DNA of 64,000 nucleotides from Terfezia claveryi (Eukaryota > Ascomycota > Pezizomycetes > Pezizales > Pezizaceae), in contig WHUX01000016.1 of the NCBI GenBank assembly GCA_015179025.1, positions 248,001 through 312,000 on the forward strand. The letters run 5' to 3'. The translations under genes were made by a program, and so were the position numbers. The notes beneath the pieces are model-generated. The model was not told where the DNA came from. It saw only the letters and a list, made by a program, of their open reading frames with translations, and did not search any database. Each line of letters opens with the position of its first letter. Position 1 is the first letter of the stretch. Positions 44,745 to 54,931 of the stretch are shown here, piece after piece.

Positions 44745-45595
44745 ATGTTCAAGAAAGGGTAAGCCGTCTCTTCCATCTCCATCCAGCCCTCACCCATCCA
44801 CTCACCCATCTACTCAACACCCACCATGCTCACATCGTCCATAGCTAATCACCCTCCACGGTCCCCCACGCCGCCAACAGCTTCCAAGGCTCCTCCAAGA
44901 CAAAAGTCAAACAATCCGTGCAGCGGAACCTCCGCGCTAAACTCGTTGAGCAGTTTCCTTTGCTAGAGCCCTACATCGATGAGGTCTTTCCGAAGAAAGG
45001 CGACTTGGAGTTGATTAAAGCGTGAGCCTGTCCCCGCCCCCGCTCCCGCCTCCTCTTGGGTGGGTGGGTGAATGGATAGTTGGTTAGTGGCTAGTGATGG
45101 TAGTGTGGGAGTAAGACTGATGAAATGACTGTAGGCCGGAGAAAATCTCGCTGTATGCGGTGGATGGGGAGGTAATCTTCTTCCAGCATCATGATGATAC
45201 TATATACCCGCATTTGAAGCTTGTGCACAAATGTAACTCATTCCTCATCCCACCCCACTCCTCATACTCCACCTTCCACCCACGTACTAACACTCGCCAC
45301 AGTCCCGCAGGCCTTCCCCACAGTGCAAGTCGACCGCGGCGCCATCCGCTTCATCCTCTCTGGCGCGCAACTAATGTGCCCTGGCCTCACCTCCCCCGGG
45401 GCGCGCCTGCCCCCTCCTGAGGAAGCTATACCCGCGGAGAAGGTGGTGGTGATCAATGCTGAGAGGAAGGAGTATGCGTGTATGGTTGGGAAGCTGAAGA
45501 TGGGGACGGAGCAGATTAGGAAGATTAATAAGGGGGTGGGGGTGGAGACAGTGCATTATTTGGGGGATGGGCTGTGGAGTTTGGGAGTGGAGTAA
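44745..45595 (+). CDS. TMA20: TMA20 / MCT-1 ribosome-associated PUA-domain protein
   Basis: Exons 44745-44758, 44881-45021, 45135-45232 and 45303-45595. The tiny first exon encodes MFKKG and continues FQGSSKTKVKQSVQRNLR, the typical MCT-1/Tma20 N-terminus, then EQFPLLEPYIDEVFPKKGDL. Later come QHHDDTIYPHLKLVHKFPQ and, in the PUA domain, VDRGAIRFILSGAQLMCPGL and AEKVVVINAERKEYACMVGK. It ends HYLGDGLWSLGVE. Length of about 181 residues is normal. In yeast and mammals the protein works with Tma22/DENR to recycle 40S subunits and aid reinitiation in the cytoplasm. The next gene converges on it with a gap of about 190 bp. Confidence 0.95.
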
Positions 45596-45786
45596 GTTGG
45601 GAATCTTGCGGCGAGAAAGTATGGGTGAGTGGATGTAGGTATGTATGTACTGGGTTTTTCTGGGTCGGATTGATATATGTGGTTTGTTTACATGCATCTT
45701 TTAAGAATGCAGACGTCATCATATCAATTGAATGTCTTCCAGGGGGAGCAGAAGTCAATATATCCTATTCATTCAAAGTATACCCT

Positions 45787-46717
45787 TTACAACCACCTAT
45801 ACCCACCTCCCCTCCTCCTCCACCACCTCCTCCACCACTCCCATCCCCGCTCGCATCCCCACTCCCATCCCAACTCCCATCCTCTTTCTCCTCCTCCCCT
45901 CCTGCCTGCCTCAATACCCTCTACCTTATCCATCCACCTCCTCACCACCCAAGCAACCCACCCCACCTCCGCAGACACCCCCACCCCCTTCCCCACAGCC
46001 CACCACCCCAGCCACCACCTAATGCTCCTCTCCCTCCTCTCCCTCCCTCCCCACCTCTCCCCTACCCACCCCACCTCCTCCTTCACCTCCTCCACCAACG
46101 CCCCCATCTCCCAAACCACCTCATCCATCCCCCCCCCATCCCTAGCCTAGTCCCATTCTCTCGCCACGCCGAAACCTTATGAACCTGAAACACCACCGCC
46201 TTCTCCTTCACGGAGTGGACATTCGAAAAGCAGTATGTATACCTCCCCGCGACGCCCGGGGGGTTAGTAACGCGGTAATCCCCCCTAGGCGCGCGCTGCA
46301 TGCGCGGGGGGTCCGGGGACGTGTGGTTCTGGATCTACATACCATCTACCGTGTTAGCGAACCCAAGTGGGGGAGGAGGTACCGGTACATAAGACAAGTA
46401 AGACTTCTTACCCAGAATCCAATATCGGGGTTATTGGTACCGCTGGAGTACGATGACGAGGAGGAGGAGGAGGAGGAGGAGGAGGGGAGCATAGTCTCCG
46501 GGAATGGCGAAAACTCGTCAACGGGCTCGTCGACGTCGAAGCGGATAGAGAGCGTGTCCGACCCGAGCAGGTCCTCGAAGAAACAGGTTTTCCCACGGGC
46601 AGACAGCTGGAGGGAGTATGCGGATACGACGCGTGGACCAAGGCATGGGGTCAATGAAAATACTAATACTAGCAAGTGCACAAGCAACACGGAAATATTA
46701 TCCCCTGAACTTAACAT
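45787..46717 (-). CDS. p24/emp24 family cargo receptor (Erp-like), frame broken at a homopolymer
   Basis: GOLD-domain type I membrane protein of COPII/COPI vesicles between ER and Golgi. Exon 1 (46717-46412) has a signal peptide (SVLLVHLLVLVFSLTPCL), then AYSLQLSARGKTCFFEDLL, the conserved p24 Cys, a serine run coded by a TCC microsatellite, and NNPDIGFW. The intron is 46411-46335 (77 nt). Exon 2 gives PPGVAGRYTYCFSNVHSV, with the second GOLD Cys, and KAVVFQVHKV. At the 9-base G/C run 46129-46137 the frame must shift by one base to reach DEVVWEMGALVEEVKEEVG, the coiled coil, and IRWWLGWWAVGKGVGVSAEV, the membrane segment. The frame then continues about 40 codons past the usual short cytosolic tail, so the true C-terminus is uncertain. 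Confidence 0.75.
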
Positions 46718-47216
46718 GGTTTTTTTTTTTTTTTCTCTGAGAATTTTGAGCGGGGGAATATAGCTTTAGCTATGTAGGACGGGGAGGTCCTTCATCGATG
46801 GATATGGTAATAATACAGAAAAGGGGGCAGCAAGGCCATGGTGTTGGGGTATCGGTTGATTTCATTAGAGACGGTGTTGGAATAAAGAAATGATAATGTG
46901 GCTGTTGTGAATAGGATCATATCTGCTAAGTACCCATTAATATGCACCGAAACCGCTTAACCCGGTATTCACAAAGTGGCATGAACTGTCTGAGGGAGGA
47001 ATAGAACATGAATTCCGACTTGATATAAACCTCTATGAATTGGTTGTCCTAACAACTACAATGCCATGCCCCAACACCGAAACCGATATATTGAATAACC
47101 TAGTAATTCATTCCCGCCATATACTCTGACCTGTTGTAGACCAGGACCAAACTCTAGTTCTACCAATACCAAAAAAAAAAAATTCCTGCAGACACCACAT
47201 TATTCTATTACTCATA
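46718..47216. other. Intergenic between p24 and signal peptide peptidase genes
   Basis: Poly(T) at 46719-46734 lies just upstream of the p24 ATG (A-rich leader on its strand). The rest is AT-rich without a gene; it contains the p24 promoter and the 3' flank of the neighbouring peptidase. Confidence 0.5.
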
Positions 47217-49070
47217 TCAACGCCGGGTAAATGCTGCGCCGGGAGCAGGCTTCTTGACAATCTTCACAGAAATATACTCCGCCTCACCACTCTCATCCAC
47301 AAACTCGATATTATTATCCTCATCATCCATGTGGACCTCTTTCCTGTCATCGTCCTTTGCTGGCTCTACCTCTGACTCCTCCTTGACATCGGCAAGCTTC
47401 TCAGTAACCTCAAGTTCATCTTGGCCTCCATCCTGCTGCTTGTCACTCTCTGTATTGGTAGAGGAAGGCTCGCCAGCGCTATCATTCTCACCCGCCTTCT
47501 TCTCCACAATCATTTTCCCTTCAGTCATGCCCTTCTTGCCCTTCTCTTTCTCTTTCTCTTTCTCTTCTTTTTCCTTCTTCTTTTCGTCCTCGTCCACCTT
47601 GACCTCCTCAGTATATCCCCACGCCATTCCAACCTCTCCTCTCACCACCGCCGTCCCCCATACTGCCCCTAGAACTCCCGGGACCAGATACAGTAATGCT
47701 GGCTGCGCATGATTCCACACATGCATGACATACAATGTCACCAGCATCCCCGCCACATATCCACCGATACTGGCAAAGAAATATGTCTTTGGAAATATCC
47801 CTCCCACATCCTTCTCCCCGCAATTCCATAGTCGCTCACCCCAAGTTCCAGTTGGCTTGACGAAAACTGGCAATTGTGCCTTAGAAGAAGTATTAGCTGC
47901 TCCTGAAGCGGCTTCCGCACCGGCAGCCTTGGACTCCTTGATTTTACGGGCTTCACACCATCGCCAAAAGTCAAAGCGGAGGGCCATAGAAATCATGATT
48001 CCTGGGAGGACGACATCTCCAAGGCCGAGCATTGCAAGCGGGTGCTTACCGAGCTGGGAGCCTTCTGGCGCAGGTCGAGGGAAAAGCAACTTAATGGGGA
48101 CATCGAGGCTCGTAGCCACGGTAACCATGAGGGGAGTGTAAAAGACAAAGTAGATATCGTAGAAGAAAAGCAGCGAGAGGAGGAGTGTTGCAGTGCCAAA
48201 GGTAGTAGGGGAGATGAGCTGCATTGCACCATAGGCGAAGGACACTCCCATAATATTTGTACCTATCCAGTGTTTCCCACTAATGACATACCCTGCAACG
48301 CAAACGAGTCCTATGATCAAGCCGATAATATCTCCAACCCAGAAGGTTGTGCGGCTGGTATTGTTTTTGCCACGACCGAGTTTGAACACAACTGCCCACT
48401 TTGCTAACAGGGCGCGGCGATAGAACCATATTGGTGCGTAGAGAGTCGTGGGAATAGGAAGAATACTCCTTGGGAAGGGATTAAGTTTCTCTATTTCGAT
48501 CCCGGCTTCAGAATTTCCCTCACCACTGACCAATAATTTATACCGATCATGACCTGCAACATATACCCTCCTCTTCCCACCCACTAAATGGGACCACTGT
48601 CTGGGGAAAACAAGAGACACCACAACTCCCAAAGAATCGGCACAGAACTTGCCGACTGCAAACGTCCCAACGAGGACGAAATACCATGTCAATATTTTAC
48701 TGAGGATGGTTGGGTCGTTGAGGGAGTTTATGATGAGGTAAAGGCCACCAAGCATGATCCCAGCAGTAACGGGGAACAGCATAGCGTCTCTCGGAGTGAG
48801 AGTCTCGACTGTTTTGAGTCCCTCCTCATCGTCGTCATCATCTCCATCGCCATGATCACCTTGGGGAGATGGGGTGGTGAGTTTGTCCTTGAGCTTCTTT
48901 GATGGAGGACGGACATTATTTGGGCGCCCAAGAGAAGCATGCGCACCAGTGACAATGGGGAGAAGGGCGGTTAGGAGGAGGTGGGTATAAGTTGGAGCGA
49001 GCGGCATAAGGACAGCGAAAGCCCCGGTGTCCCTGGGCAACGGTGGTGGGTCGGCTGCTGTTTCACTCAT
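47217..49070 (-). CDS. Signal peptide peptidase (presenilin-type intramembrane aspartyl protease)
   Basis: A GxGD intramembrane protease of the ER that cleaves signal-peptide stubs and tail anchors. Single exon, 617 residues from the ATG at 49070; an in-frame ATG 16 codons upstream (49118) is possible, but MSETAADPP looks like the natural start. Catalytic motifs: LLFFYDIYFVF (Asp at about residue 305), AMLGLGDVVLPG (Asp at about 352) and QPALLYLVPG (PAL, about 457-459). Multiple membrane spans surround them. An acidic insert (GDGDDDDDEEG) lies in an N-terminal loop. The C-terminal tail of about 125 residues is highly charged (KKKEKEEKEKEKEKGKKG and Glu/Asp-rich), with no KKXX signal at the very end. 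The N-terminal half to GLGD is conserved in order with Ypf1/SPP proteins. Confidence 0.93.
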   Translation of the reverse strand: MSETAADPPPLPRDTGAFAVLMPLAPTYTHLLLTALLPIVTGAHASLGRPNNVRPPSKKLKDKLTTPSPQGDHGDGDDDDDEEGLKTVETLTPRDAMLFPVTAGIMLGGLYLIINSLNDPTILSKILTWYFVLVGTFAVGKFCADSLGVVVSLVFPRQWSHLVGGKRRVYVAGHDRYKLLVSGEGNSEAGIEIEKLNPFPRSILPIPTTLYAPIWFYRRALLAKWAVVFKLGRGKNNTSRTTFWVGDIIGLIIGLVCVAGYVISGKHWIGTNIMGVSFAYGAMQLISPTTFGTATLLLSLLFFYDIYFVFYTPLMVTVATSLDVPIKLLFPRPAPEGSQLGKHPLAMLGLGDVVLPGIMISMALRFDFWRWCEARKIKESKAAGAEAASGAANTSSKAQLPVFVKPTGTWGERLWNCGEKDVGGIFPKTYFFASIGGYVAGMLVTLYVMHVWNHAQPALLYLVPGVLGAVWGTAVVRGEVGMAWGYTEEVKVDEDEKKKEKEEKEKEKEKGKKGMTEGKMIVEKKAGENDSAGEPSSTNTESDKQQDGGQDELEVTEKLADVKEESEVEPAKDDDRKEVHMDDEDNNIEFVDESGEAEYISVKIVKKPAPGAAFTRR

Positions 49071-49645
49071 GGCTCCTGTGAGAGTGTAGGCTAGAGAGTT
49101 CGTGAGATGTTGTAACAAAAGAGCGCAAACTTAAGCTATAGCTGCTTCTGGAGCTTTCTTCTAGAAGTTTTCAAGTTAGTATTCTCGTTTGTTTATTAGA
49201 TTTATCATGGATAGATTTCGAGCTGGAGCAAGCGAACTGGCGAAACAGCTAGGTAGATCTCACAGGTTCAGATGGGCTCACGGCTGAAGGCTCGTCAGAG
49301 CTATCAATCGAAGTTGTGAATGAAATACCGACTCGTGTTGATGCCACCGCCGCCTTCCTGCAAGGCTTTGAAGTGTGTAAAGGGGGGGGGGGGGAGGGTG
49401 TAAGGGAGTGGGGGAAAAGGTAGAGGCGGGGAGCAGATGAGATGCTTCTGTGGTGCTGTTCGTGAAGAGGTCGGCCTTGGCATACAATTGCCCCGTCATG
49501 ATCGAGAAGCAGCTGCATCCGCAGGCTTCGGTGTGTTCAACAGAGAGACCTAAACCGACTGTTCGGTAGTGCCCATCTACTAGCGATTAGTCCGAGCAAT
49601 TCTCTTCTTCTCTCCGACCGCAACCCCCGCTTCTCAAAGACCGCG
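49071..49645. other. Divergent promoter region
   Basis: Lies between the leftward peptidase gene and the rightward small membrane-protein gene. Includes a 13-base G run (about 49382-49394). No ORF with support. Confidence 0.45.
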
Positions 49646-50024
49646 ATGGACAAGGCCAAAGCCCGACGATATATCCTGACAGGCGCCATAGCCCTCATCA
49701 CGGCCACCGGAGCCTATACAGGGGCTGTTCTGAAGACTGAGACTGAGAAGGACGAGGTACGCACACAACGCACATCAGGGCGCTGTCAGCATCTAATGCC
49801 ATGATGACAGGTTGGGCAAAAGATCCGCCAAGAGACTCCTGCCGAGAAAATCCAGCGGTGTGTACTTTCTTCCAAAATGGCGGATGTGAGATGGTTCTAA
49901 CCTTGGGGTTCTCGTTGGATATCTAAGATTAGAGGGGTATCGTGCAGGTCTCGTACGTAAAAGGACTGAATTGGAGCTGAAGATCGCGGGGTTAGAGGAG
50001 AAGCAAAGTCATGGAACGGAGTAA
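49646..50024 (+). CDS. Small single-span membrane protein, 84 residues
   Basis: Three exons: 49646-49756, 49811-49857 and 49928-50024, with canonical borders (GAG|GTACGC, ACAG|GTT; GCG|GTGTGT, TAAG|ATT). The product starts MDKAKARRYILTGAIALITA, giving one hydrophobic span close to the N-terminus, followed by a charged helical segment (QKIRQETPAEKIQRLEGYRA and KRTELELKIAGLEEKQ) likely to form a coiled coil. The topology resembles small mitochondrial inner-membrane assembly factors, but I recognise no family. Intron phases and strong context (GCGATGG) support it as real. Confidence 0.7.
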
Positions 50025-50687
50025 GGCAGTACCAGTGCATTGTGGGTGCCGCTGTGGCTGTAGGGAATGTGGGGGGAGCTCAACTGGAGAACCAATTCAC
50101 ATTATATTACAACCGCTCCTGCCGGTACTGTCAGAGTGGGATGATTACGCTCATGCAACATTCCTGGACCCGATCCTGAAACAAGTACACTCTCACAAAT
50201 TGACTCTTGGGTTCTTGTTTCGATACCAAAGCTGGGTGCATCTGCTCTGTAATACCGAATTGTGCTGCATGCGCACGCCCCAGTCGGTCAGAAAGGTCCA
50301 CATCAGCACCAATTCTGGAAAAGCAGGGCATCACGTTAACTCCCAAGGAGGTTGACACCGATTTCTGAGAAAAGCCTTCCCTACCTGGAGTTTAGTATAA
50401 GAGGTGGACTAAAGAGAAGCTGGTAAACAAAGCTGGTAAACAAATAAAGAAGTTTTCCAGAATTCGGAGCTCAAAAGAAGTACAATAATTTATAAAGCTT
50501 ACAAGGCGTGACGACATATCCGTGATAGCCGAGAGCAACGACGTTAACACAAGCAATTGCACACTCACCATATCCATAGGCCTGTCATCCCGTGAATAGA
50601 GCCGAGATATATACTTACCTATACCCGAGAAGAACAAACCGAAAGAGTCGGAGATAAGTTTATACTCGAATATCGCTGCAATTTCCC
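50025..50687. other. Intergenic, no supported gene
   Basis: ORFs at 50011-50355 and on the opposite strand lack motifs. The region separates the small membrane protein from the transglutaminase-like gene. Confidence 0.45.
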
Positions 50688-52847
50688 ATGTCGGAAATCG
50701 ACACCTCCTCTGGCGGTGGCATCGCCGCTCGTCTAGCGAGGCTGAAGCTCCAGACTGGACAGAACGATACTACAAACCCACATTCTGTTCCTCGAACACA
50801 ACCTCCGACCCGCTTCATCAACGAGGTTCCCTGGTCACCAATAGGCCTTAGACCATCTACATCCCGCCGACCGTCGCAAGCAGAAGAGGAAGAGAATGAT
50901 AGCCTTACGAAGCTACGTCCGACCGTAATCCTTACCACAGCTTTTCCCACAAAGAGAGTAAGGCCCCCTCCACCTCCAGTCCCAGGCCGGGGGGAGGGAA
51001 CAGTTCCGCCACCTCTCCGATCACAGATGGGACGGAATAGATCACCACCGCCTCCGCCACCGCCACAACCACCGGCAGCAGCTAGGCGGAATACCTCGCC
51101 ACCTCCCCTCCCACCTTCTCAGCCACCAGCGGCAGCTAGGCGAACGTTAACCGCACCCCCTCCGTCAACGAACGCCCTGCCTTCGGCATACAAGGCACCC
51201 CCACCAAGGTTGCCAGCAAGGAAGATTAGCAGTACTTCGCTTAGTAGCATCAGTTCGGTGGATACCGTGCGGTCATTGCCACCAGCATGGAATGGAAAGG
51301 AAGCACTTCCGGTGCAGTTTGCGGATAAGAAAAGCAACAACACATCTCCGGTACCTCCACTTCCACCACGACTACCCCCGCGGAGGCCTACCACAGGCAT
51401 TGACACAACGAGGGCAGTTTCATTCCCAAGCGTCAGTAAGGGGGACGAAGAAGAAGTCCCACCACCAAAGCCACCATGTCCTCAGGTTTCAGAACCAACA
51501 AACCCGCGACGACGGCTTCCTCCTCCACTTAGTGCCACAATTTTCTCTCCCCCGCCCCGAACTTCTGTCCGCCCTACCCAACCAACCAACGTAACCCCGC
51601 CATCACCCCCACCAGTTCCCATGACCTCCCGCCCTAAACCACCACCTCTCCCATCCAGCATCCGCCCCCAGATTCTATTGAACGACCCTTCTTCCCGCCC
51701 TACCCCTCCACTTTCTCCATCTCATGAAGATCCAATATGTCTTCGCTGCCGAGACTTCACCCTCCCAGACACTATTGCCGCGGCGCCACATCTTTCTCGC
51801 ACCACCGTTCCTTCACTAAAACACCTCGCCACAGCCTTATCTGCTCCGTTCCCGAATTCAACTCTGGACATTGCAAGAGCAATATTCACCTGGCTACACC
51901 ATAATGTCGCTTATGACACGAAATCCTTCTTTGGGAACTCCGTCACGCACATGACGCCGCAGGATACATTGTCAACCGGGCTGGCGGTTTGCCAGGGATA
52001 CGCGGAGTTATTTGTTGAACTTGCGAGACTGGGGGGTGGGATTGACCCGGCGCATGTTAAGAGTATCAGTGGTGGATCGAAGGGATACGGACACAAAGAA
52101 TTGAAACCCGGCGACCCAATCCCGGAATACAGGAGTGGCCATGCGTGGAACGCGGTGTATGTGCCGGAGTTGGGGAGATGGCATCTTATCGATCCGTGTT
52201 GGGGTGCTGGGCATGTTACTGGCCCACCAAACGCTGGGTTTCACAAAAACTTCAGTCCTGAGTGCTTTACCAGCTCAGCGGAGGAGTTCGGGCGACGGCA
52301 CTTCCCGGAGAATCCCGAGGATCAGTTTATCGCTAAGCCTTTGACATGGGAGGAGTTTATTACTATGGAGCTGAGAGAGGGGAAACGTCCAGTGGTTTGT
52401 GGGGGATTCAAGGAAGAAGGGTTTATTGAGAATAGTATCTCGCCGAAACTTAACCGACTGGATGATGAAGCAATCGCACAATATGGTGGGAGGGTTACCT
52501 TCTCATTCACAAAGACTTGTCAACATGCTAAAGTCGATTTATCGAAGGAGAGGCTGTATGTTGTCACTATGGAAGGAGTAGATGAACAGTGGATGCTTAA
52601 TCCTCCTCCCAAAGATGCAGTGCCGGGGTCGTGGGAGGCGGTGTCGTGGAGTGTGACAATTGATTTTTGGAATGATCCGAAACTGAGAGGGGTGAGGATG
52701 GATGGGAGGAAGGTTAGATTGATGAATTTTAGAGATGTGGATGGCCGGGATGCGAGGGGGATGAGTGGGGATGAGTGGGCGAGGAAGAAGGGGAGGGTGG
52801 GGTATGTGATGAACCAGATGGTGGGGTGGAATTTGGAGGCGTGGTAG
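50688..52847 (+). CDS. Proline-rich transglutaminase-like (Cyk3/KY-type) protein
   Basis: Single exon, 719 residues. Residues about 90-350 are a low-complexity proline-rich region with many PPPPPxxP runs, likely ligands for SH3, WW or profilin partners. Then a transglutaminase-core fold: IARAIFTWLHHNVAYDTKSF, GLAVCQGYAELF (nucleophile Cys, about residue 434), RSGHAWNAVYV (His, about 484) and RWHLIDPCWGAG (Asp, about 501), so the catalytic triad is intact. The arrangement matches fungal Cyk3 and animal KY proteins, which act in cytokinesis and the cytoskeleton, except that no N-terminal SH3 domain is seen. A C-terminal beta-rich domain follows. In Cyk3-type proteins the triad is often mutated, so its conservation here is notable. 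Role in septation is inferred. Confidence 0.85.
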   Translation: MSEIDTSSGGGIAARLARLKLQTGQNDTTNPHSVPRTQPPTRFINEVPWSPIGLRPSTSRRPSQAEEEENDSLTKLRPTVILTTAFPTKRVRPPPPPVPGRGEGTVPPPLRSQMGRNRSPPPPPPPQPPAAARRNTSPPPLPPSQPPAAARRTLTAPPPSTNALPSAYKAPPPRLPARKISSTSLSSISSVDTVRSLPPAWNGKEALPVQFADKKSNNTSPVPPLPPRLPPRRPTTGIDTTRAVSFPSVSKGDEEEVPPPKPPCPQVSEPTNPRRRLPPPLSATIFSPPPRTSVRPTQPTNVTPPSPPPVPMTSRPKPPPLPSSIRPQILLNDPSSRPTPPLSPSHEDPICLRCRDFTLPDTIAAAPHLSRTTVPSLKHLATALSAPFPNSTLDIARAIFTWLHHNVAYDTKSFFGNSVTHMTPQDTLSTGLAVCQGYAELFVELARLGGGIDPAHVKSISGGSKGYGHKELKPGDPIPEYRSGHAWNAVYVPELGRWHLIDPCWGAGHVTGPPNAGFHKNFSPECFTSSAEEFGRRHFPENPEDQFIAKPLTWEEFITMELREGKRPVVCGGFKEEGFIENSISPKLNRLDDEAIAQYGGRVTFSFTKTCQHAKVDLSKERLYVVTMEGVDEQWMLNPPPKDAVPGSWEAVSWSVTIDFWNDPKLRGVRMDGRKVRLMNFRDVDGRDARGMSGDEWARKKGRVGYVMNQMVGWNLEAW

Positions 52848-53601
52848 TCGCAGTTGAAGGCTGGTCCTCCTATTAAAATGGTTGTTGGGGTTCAACTCTA
52901 TACCGGTCTGTTGATATTGGATTACTACTTACTAAGGCACTTGTACTTTGATAAGACTGCTTGTGATTTTATTCGCTTCATTGGACTTTGTTTTAGTGTC
53001 CTTAGTATCGGTGTTTTGGTGGTGACTTTGAGCTCGCCCAGATATGCAAAATAAACTGATATTGGCATTGCGTTTGTATTGGCTCCCTCTGTCTGGGCCC
53101 AAGAGGCTTTCGTGTCCAGTGTTATTACCCCCTCATTTTTCGTGGAGATGAAACCCATACCTACGTTATCTTGGTCTACTCATCCGAAATAACCCACCGG
53201 ACCGGTCTCCAATTAGCGAGGTTAAAAGCACCTATACTAGTGTGTTTCCCTGCGAAATGGGCTTGGGTCTGGGTACTCATGTACTTTGTAGGATCCATGA
53301 TTACCCTGACATAGAACGTTACTTACGCATTACCAATTACACCAAGGTAAAAGTATCACCGTTTGTAAATACGTGCCAAGAGCCTGCAGCGTCCACAACA
53401 ATAGGGATACCCTGTCTTAGGGCCCGATCAGGTACCTTGTAGCCGGTGCCCTCTTCAGAAAATTGTTGACGCTCTTAATGAAACCCCTTTTCACCGTCAA
53501 CATTCAGTGTTAACGGTGTACGACGATTTCCCAACATCTATTAACATCGTCAATCGTACTTCACGGGCCGTAAGCTCTACCGAATTCCCGCAACCGCAAC
53601 A
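52848..53601. other. Intergenic, no supported gene
   Basis: 3' flank of the transglutaminase-like gene and promoter side of ERG2. The ORFs at 52854-53054 and 53242-53442 have no motif. Confidence 0.45.
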
Positions 53602-54513
53602 ATGGCCTGCAGGTGCAGCATTTCCAACATCTGCTGCTCCTTCGCAATCTACCTGCCCATTTTCCTCTCCATTTTCTACATCCTTGACAAGAACATTCTC
53701 CCAAAACTCTATATATTCGATCCGGTGAAGCTTCAGGAGCTATCCCAGCAGAGTATCGAGCTTTACGGCGGGGAGAATGGCAATACGACGCTGCTGTTTG
53801 AGGACTTGACGGGGAGGCTGCAGAAGGAGTATGGGAAGAAGTATGTGGCGGATTTGAACCATGAGGAGTGGTTCTTTAATAATGCCGGTGGGGCGATGGT
53901 GAGTTGCAACGTTTAGGCTCCGAGGGTGGAATTAATATACCTTTTTTTTTTTTTTTTTTTTGGATGTCTATACATCTATGGAGCCTTAGAGGCTATGAGA
54001 CGGCCCCATTCCCTCATCTATTAATGTACCTAACATGGTGTATGCATATGTAGGGATCGATGGTGATCCTCCATGCGTCGATTTCAGAGTATTTGATCAT
54101 CTTTGGGACTCCACTGGGAACGGAAGGACATACGGGAATTCATATGGCGGACGATTTTTTCACGATCCTCACTGGCGAGCAGAGATCTGTGTTACCGCAT
54201 CAAATCGAGCCGATGGTTTTCAAAGCCGGGGACCAGAACCATATGAAGAGGGGAGATGGGAATCAGTATGTCCTCAAGGGCTATGCGTTGGAATTGGCTC
54301 AAGGTAAGCTTCCGCTAGCTGGAGTGATGAAAATTACGGATGTTAATTATGGACTGAATTGCTAACATTTGCCCTGTAGGGTGGATCCCGTCGATGTTGC
54401 CGTTTGGGTTCTTGGATACTTTTACAAGTACATTGGATTGGGGGAATTTGTGGAAGACCGTCTATTACACGGCCAAGCATATGATTGGGCAGATGCTTGT
54501 CGGGAAGTTTTGA
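53602..54513 (+). CDS. ERG2: C-8 sterol isomerase ERG2 (sigma-1-receptor family)
   Basis: ER enzyme moving the sterol double bond from C8 to C7 in ergosterol synthesis. Exons 53602-53898, 54054-54303 and 54380-54513. The N-terminus has one membrane span ([20 protein letters not shown]). Conserved family blocks: [35 protein letters not shown] joined to [53 protein letters not shown] and the C-terminal [15 protein letters not shown]. Conserved acidic residues of the active site (HEE, TEGHTG, E in ISEYL) are present. Length about 226 residues is normal. Intron 1 is 155 nt, unusually long for this locus, because it holds a 77-bp retroelement tail plus duplicated target; without them it would be 66 nt. 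Confidence 0.95.
53943..54019 (-). mobile_element. 77-bp retroelement tail inside ERG2 intron 1
   Basis: ATTAATATACCT (53931-53942) and ATTAATGTACCT (54020-54031) flank a T run followed by GTCTATACATCTATGG and GCTATGAGACGGCCCCATTC. GTCTATAC after the T run and the CCCATTCC end match the LINE at 9057-9100, so this is the same tail family, diverged. One transition separates the two target copies. It is antisense to ERG2, so the poly(A) reads as poly(T) in the transcript. Confidence 0.8.
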
Positions 54514-54931
54514 GTTAGACGAATATATATGGCTATGGGCTAGATGGAGAGATGTCTATACTGGAAATTATAGATGTACTGGATGATGAGTGTATGTTAT
54601 TAATGATGAAGATATCTCATATAAACGCCAAGTGTTTTAACTCCTCTCCGTTTCGTTTATGCAGTGAAACTCTATGCATGCGACTACTCGCACGTGCTTG
54701 ATGCAGCTGGGCATTATATAATGCCAGCTGCATTTCTAAGCGAACCCAACTAAAGATTGTTCTACCGCCGCCGCCGACAGGCCTCACTGAGATTCATTTT
54801 GCAGCTTAGATATACAGGCCCGTTTCGCATTCCATATATCCATAGCATTTGAAACATCCATTTGGGCTCTGGGGGGCTGACCGTGGAAACTCCCCATTTT
54901 TACCCCCAGATTAGTCTCGAGATACCCCACC
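54514..54931. other. Intergenic between ERG2 and the acyltransferase gene
   Basis: About 420 bp holding the ERG2 terminator and the next promoter. GCAGCTGGGCATTATATAATGCCAGCTGC-like dyad at about 54702-54731 (arms GCAGCTGGCATTATAT-type, imperfect by one base) could form a hairpin or bind a dimeric regulator. Confidence 0.4.

Noticed and set aside
45574..46182. Long plus-strand Pro/Ser/His-rich ORF
   Set aside because: It is the shadow of the minus-strand p24 gene; the opposite strand carries the conserved GOLD-domain residues, signal peptide and intron.
46440..46490. Acidic (Glu-rich) repeat protein on the plus strand
   Set aside because: The GAG repeat is the complement of the serine run within p24 exon 1.
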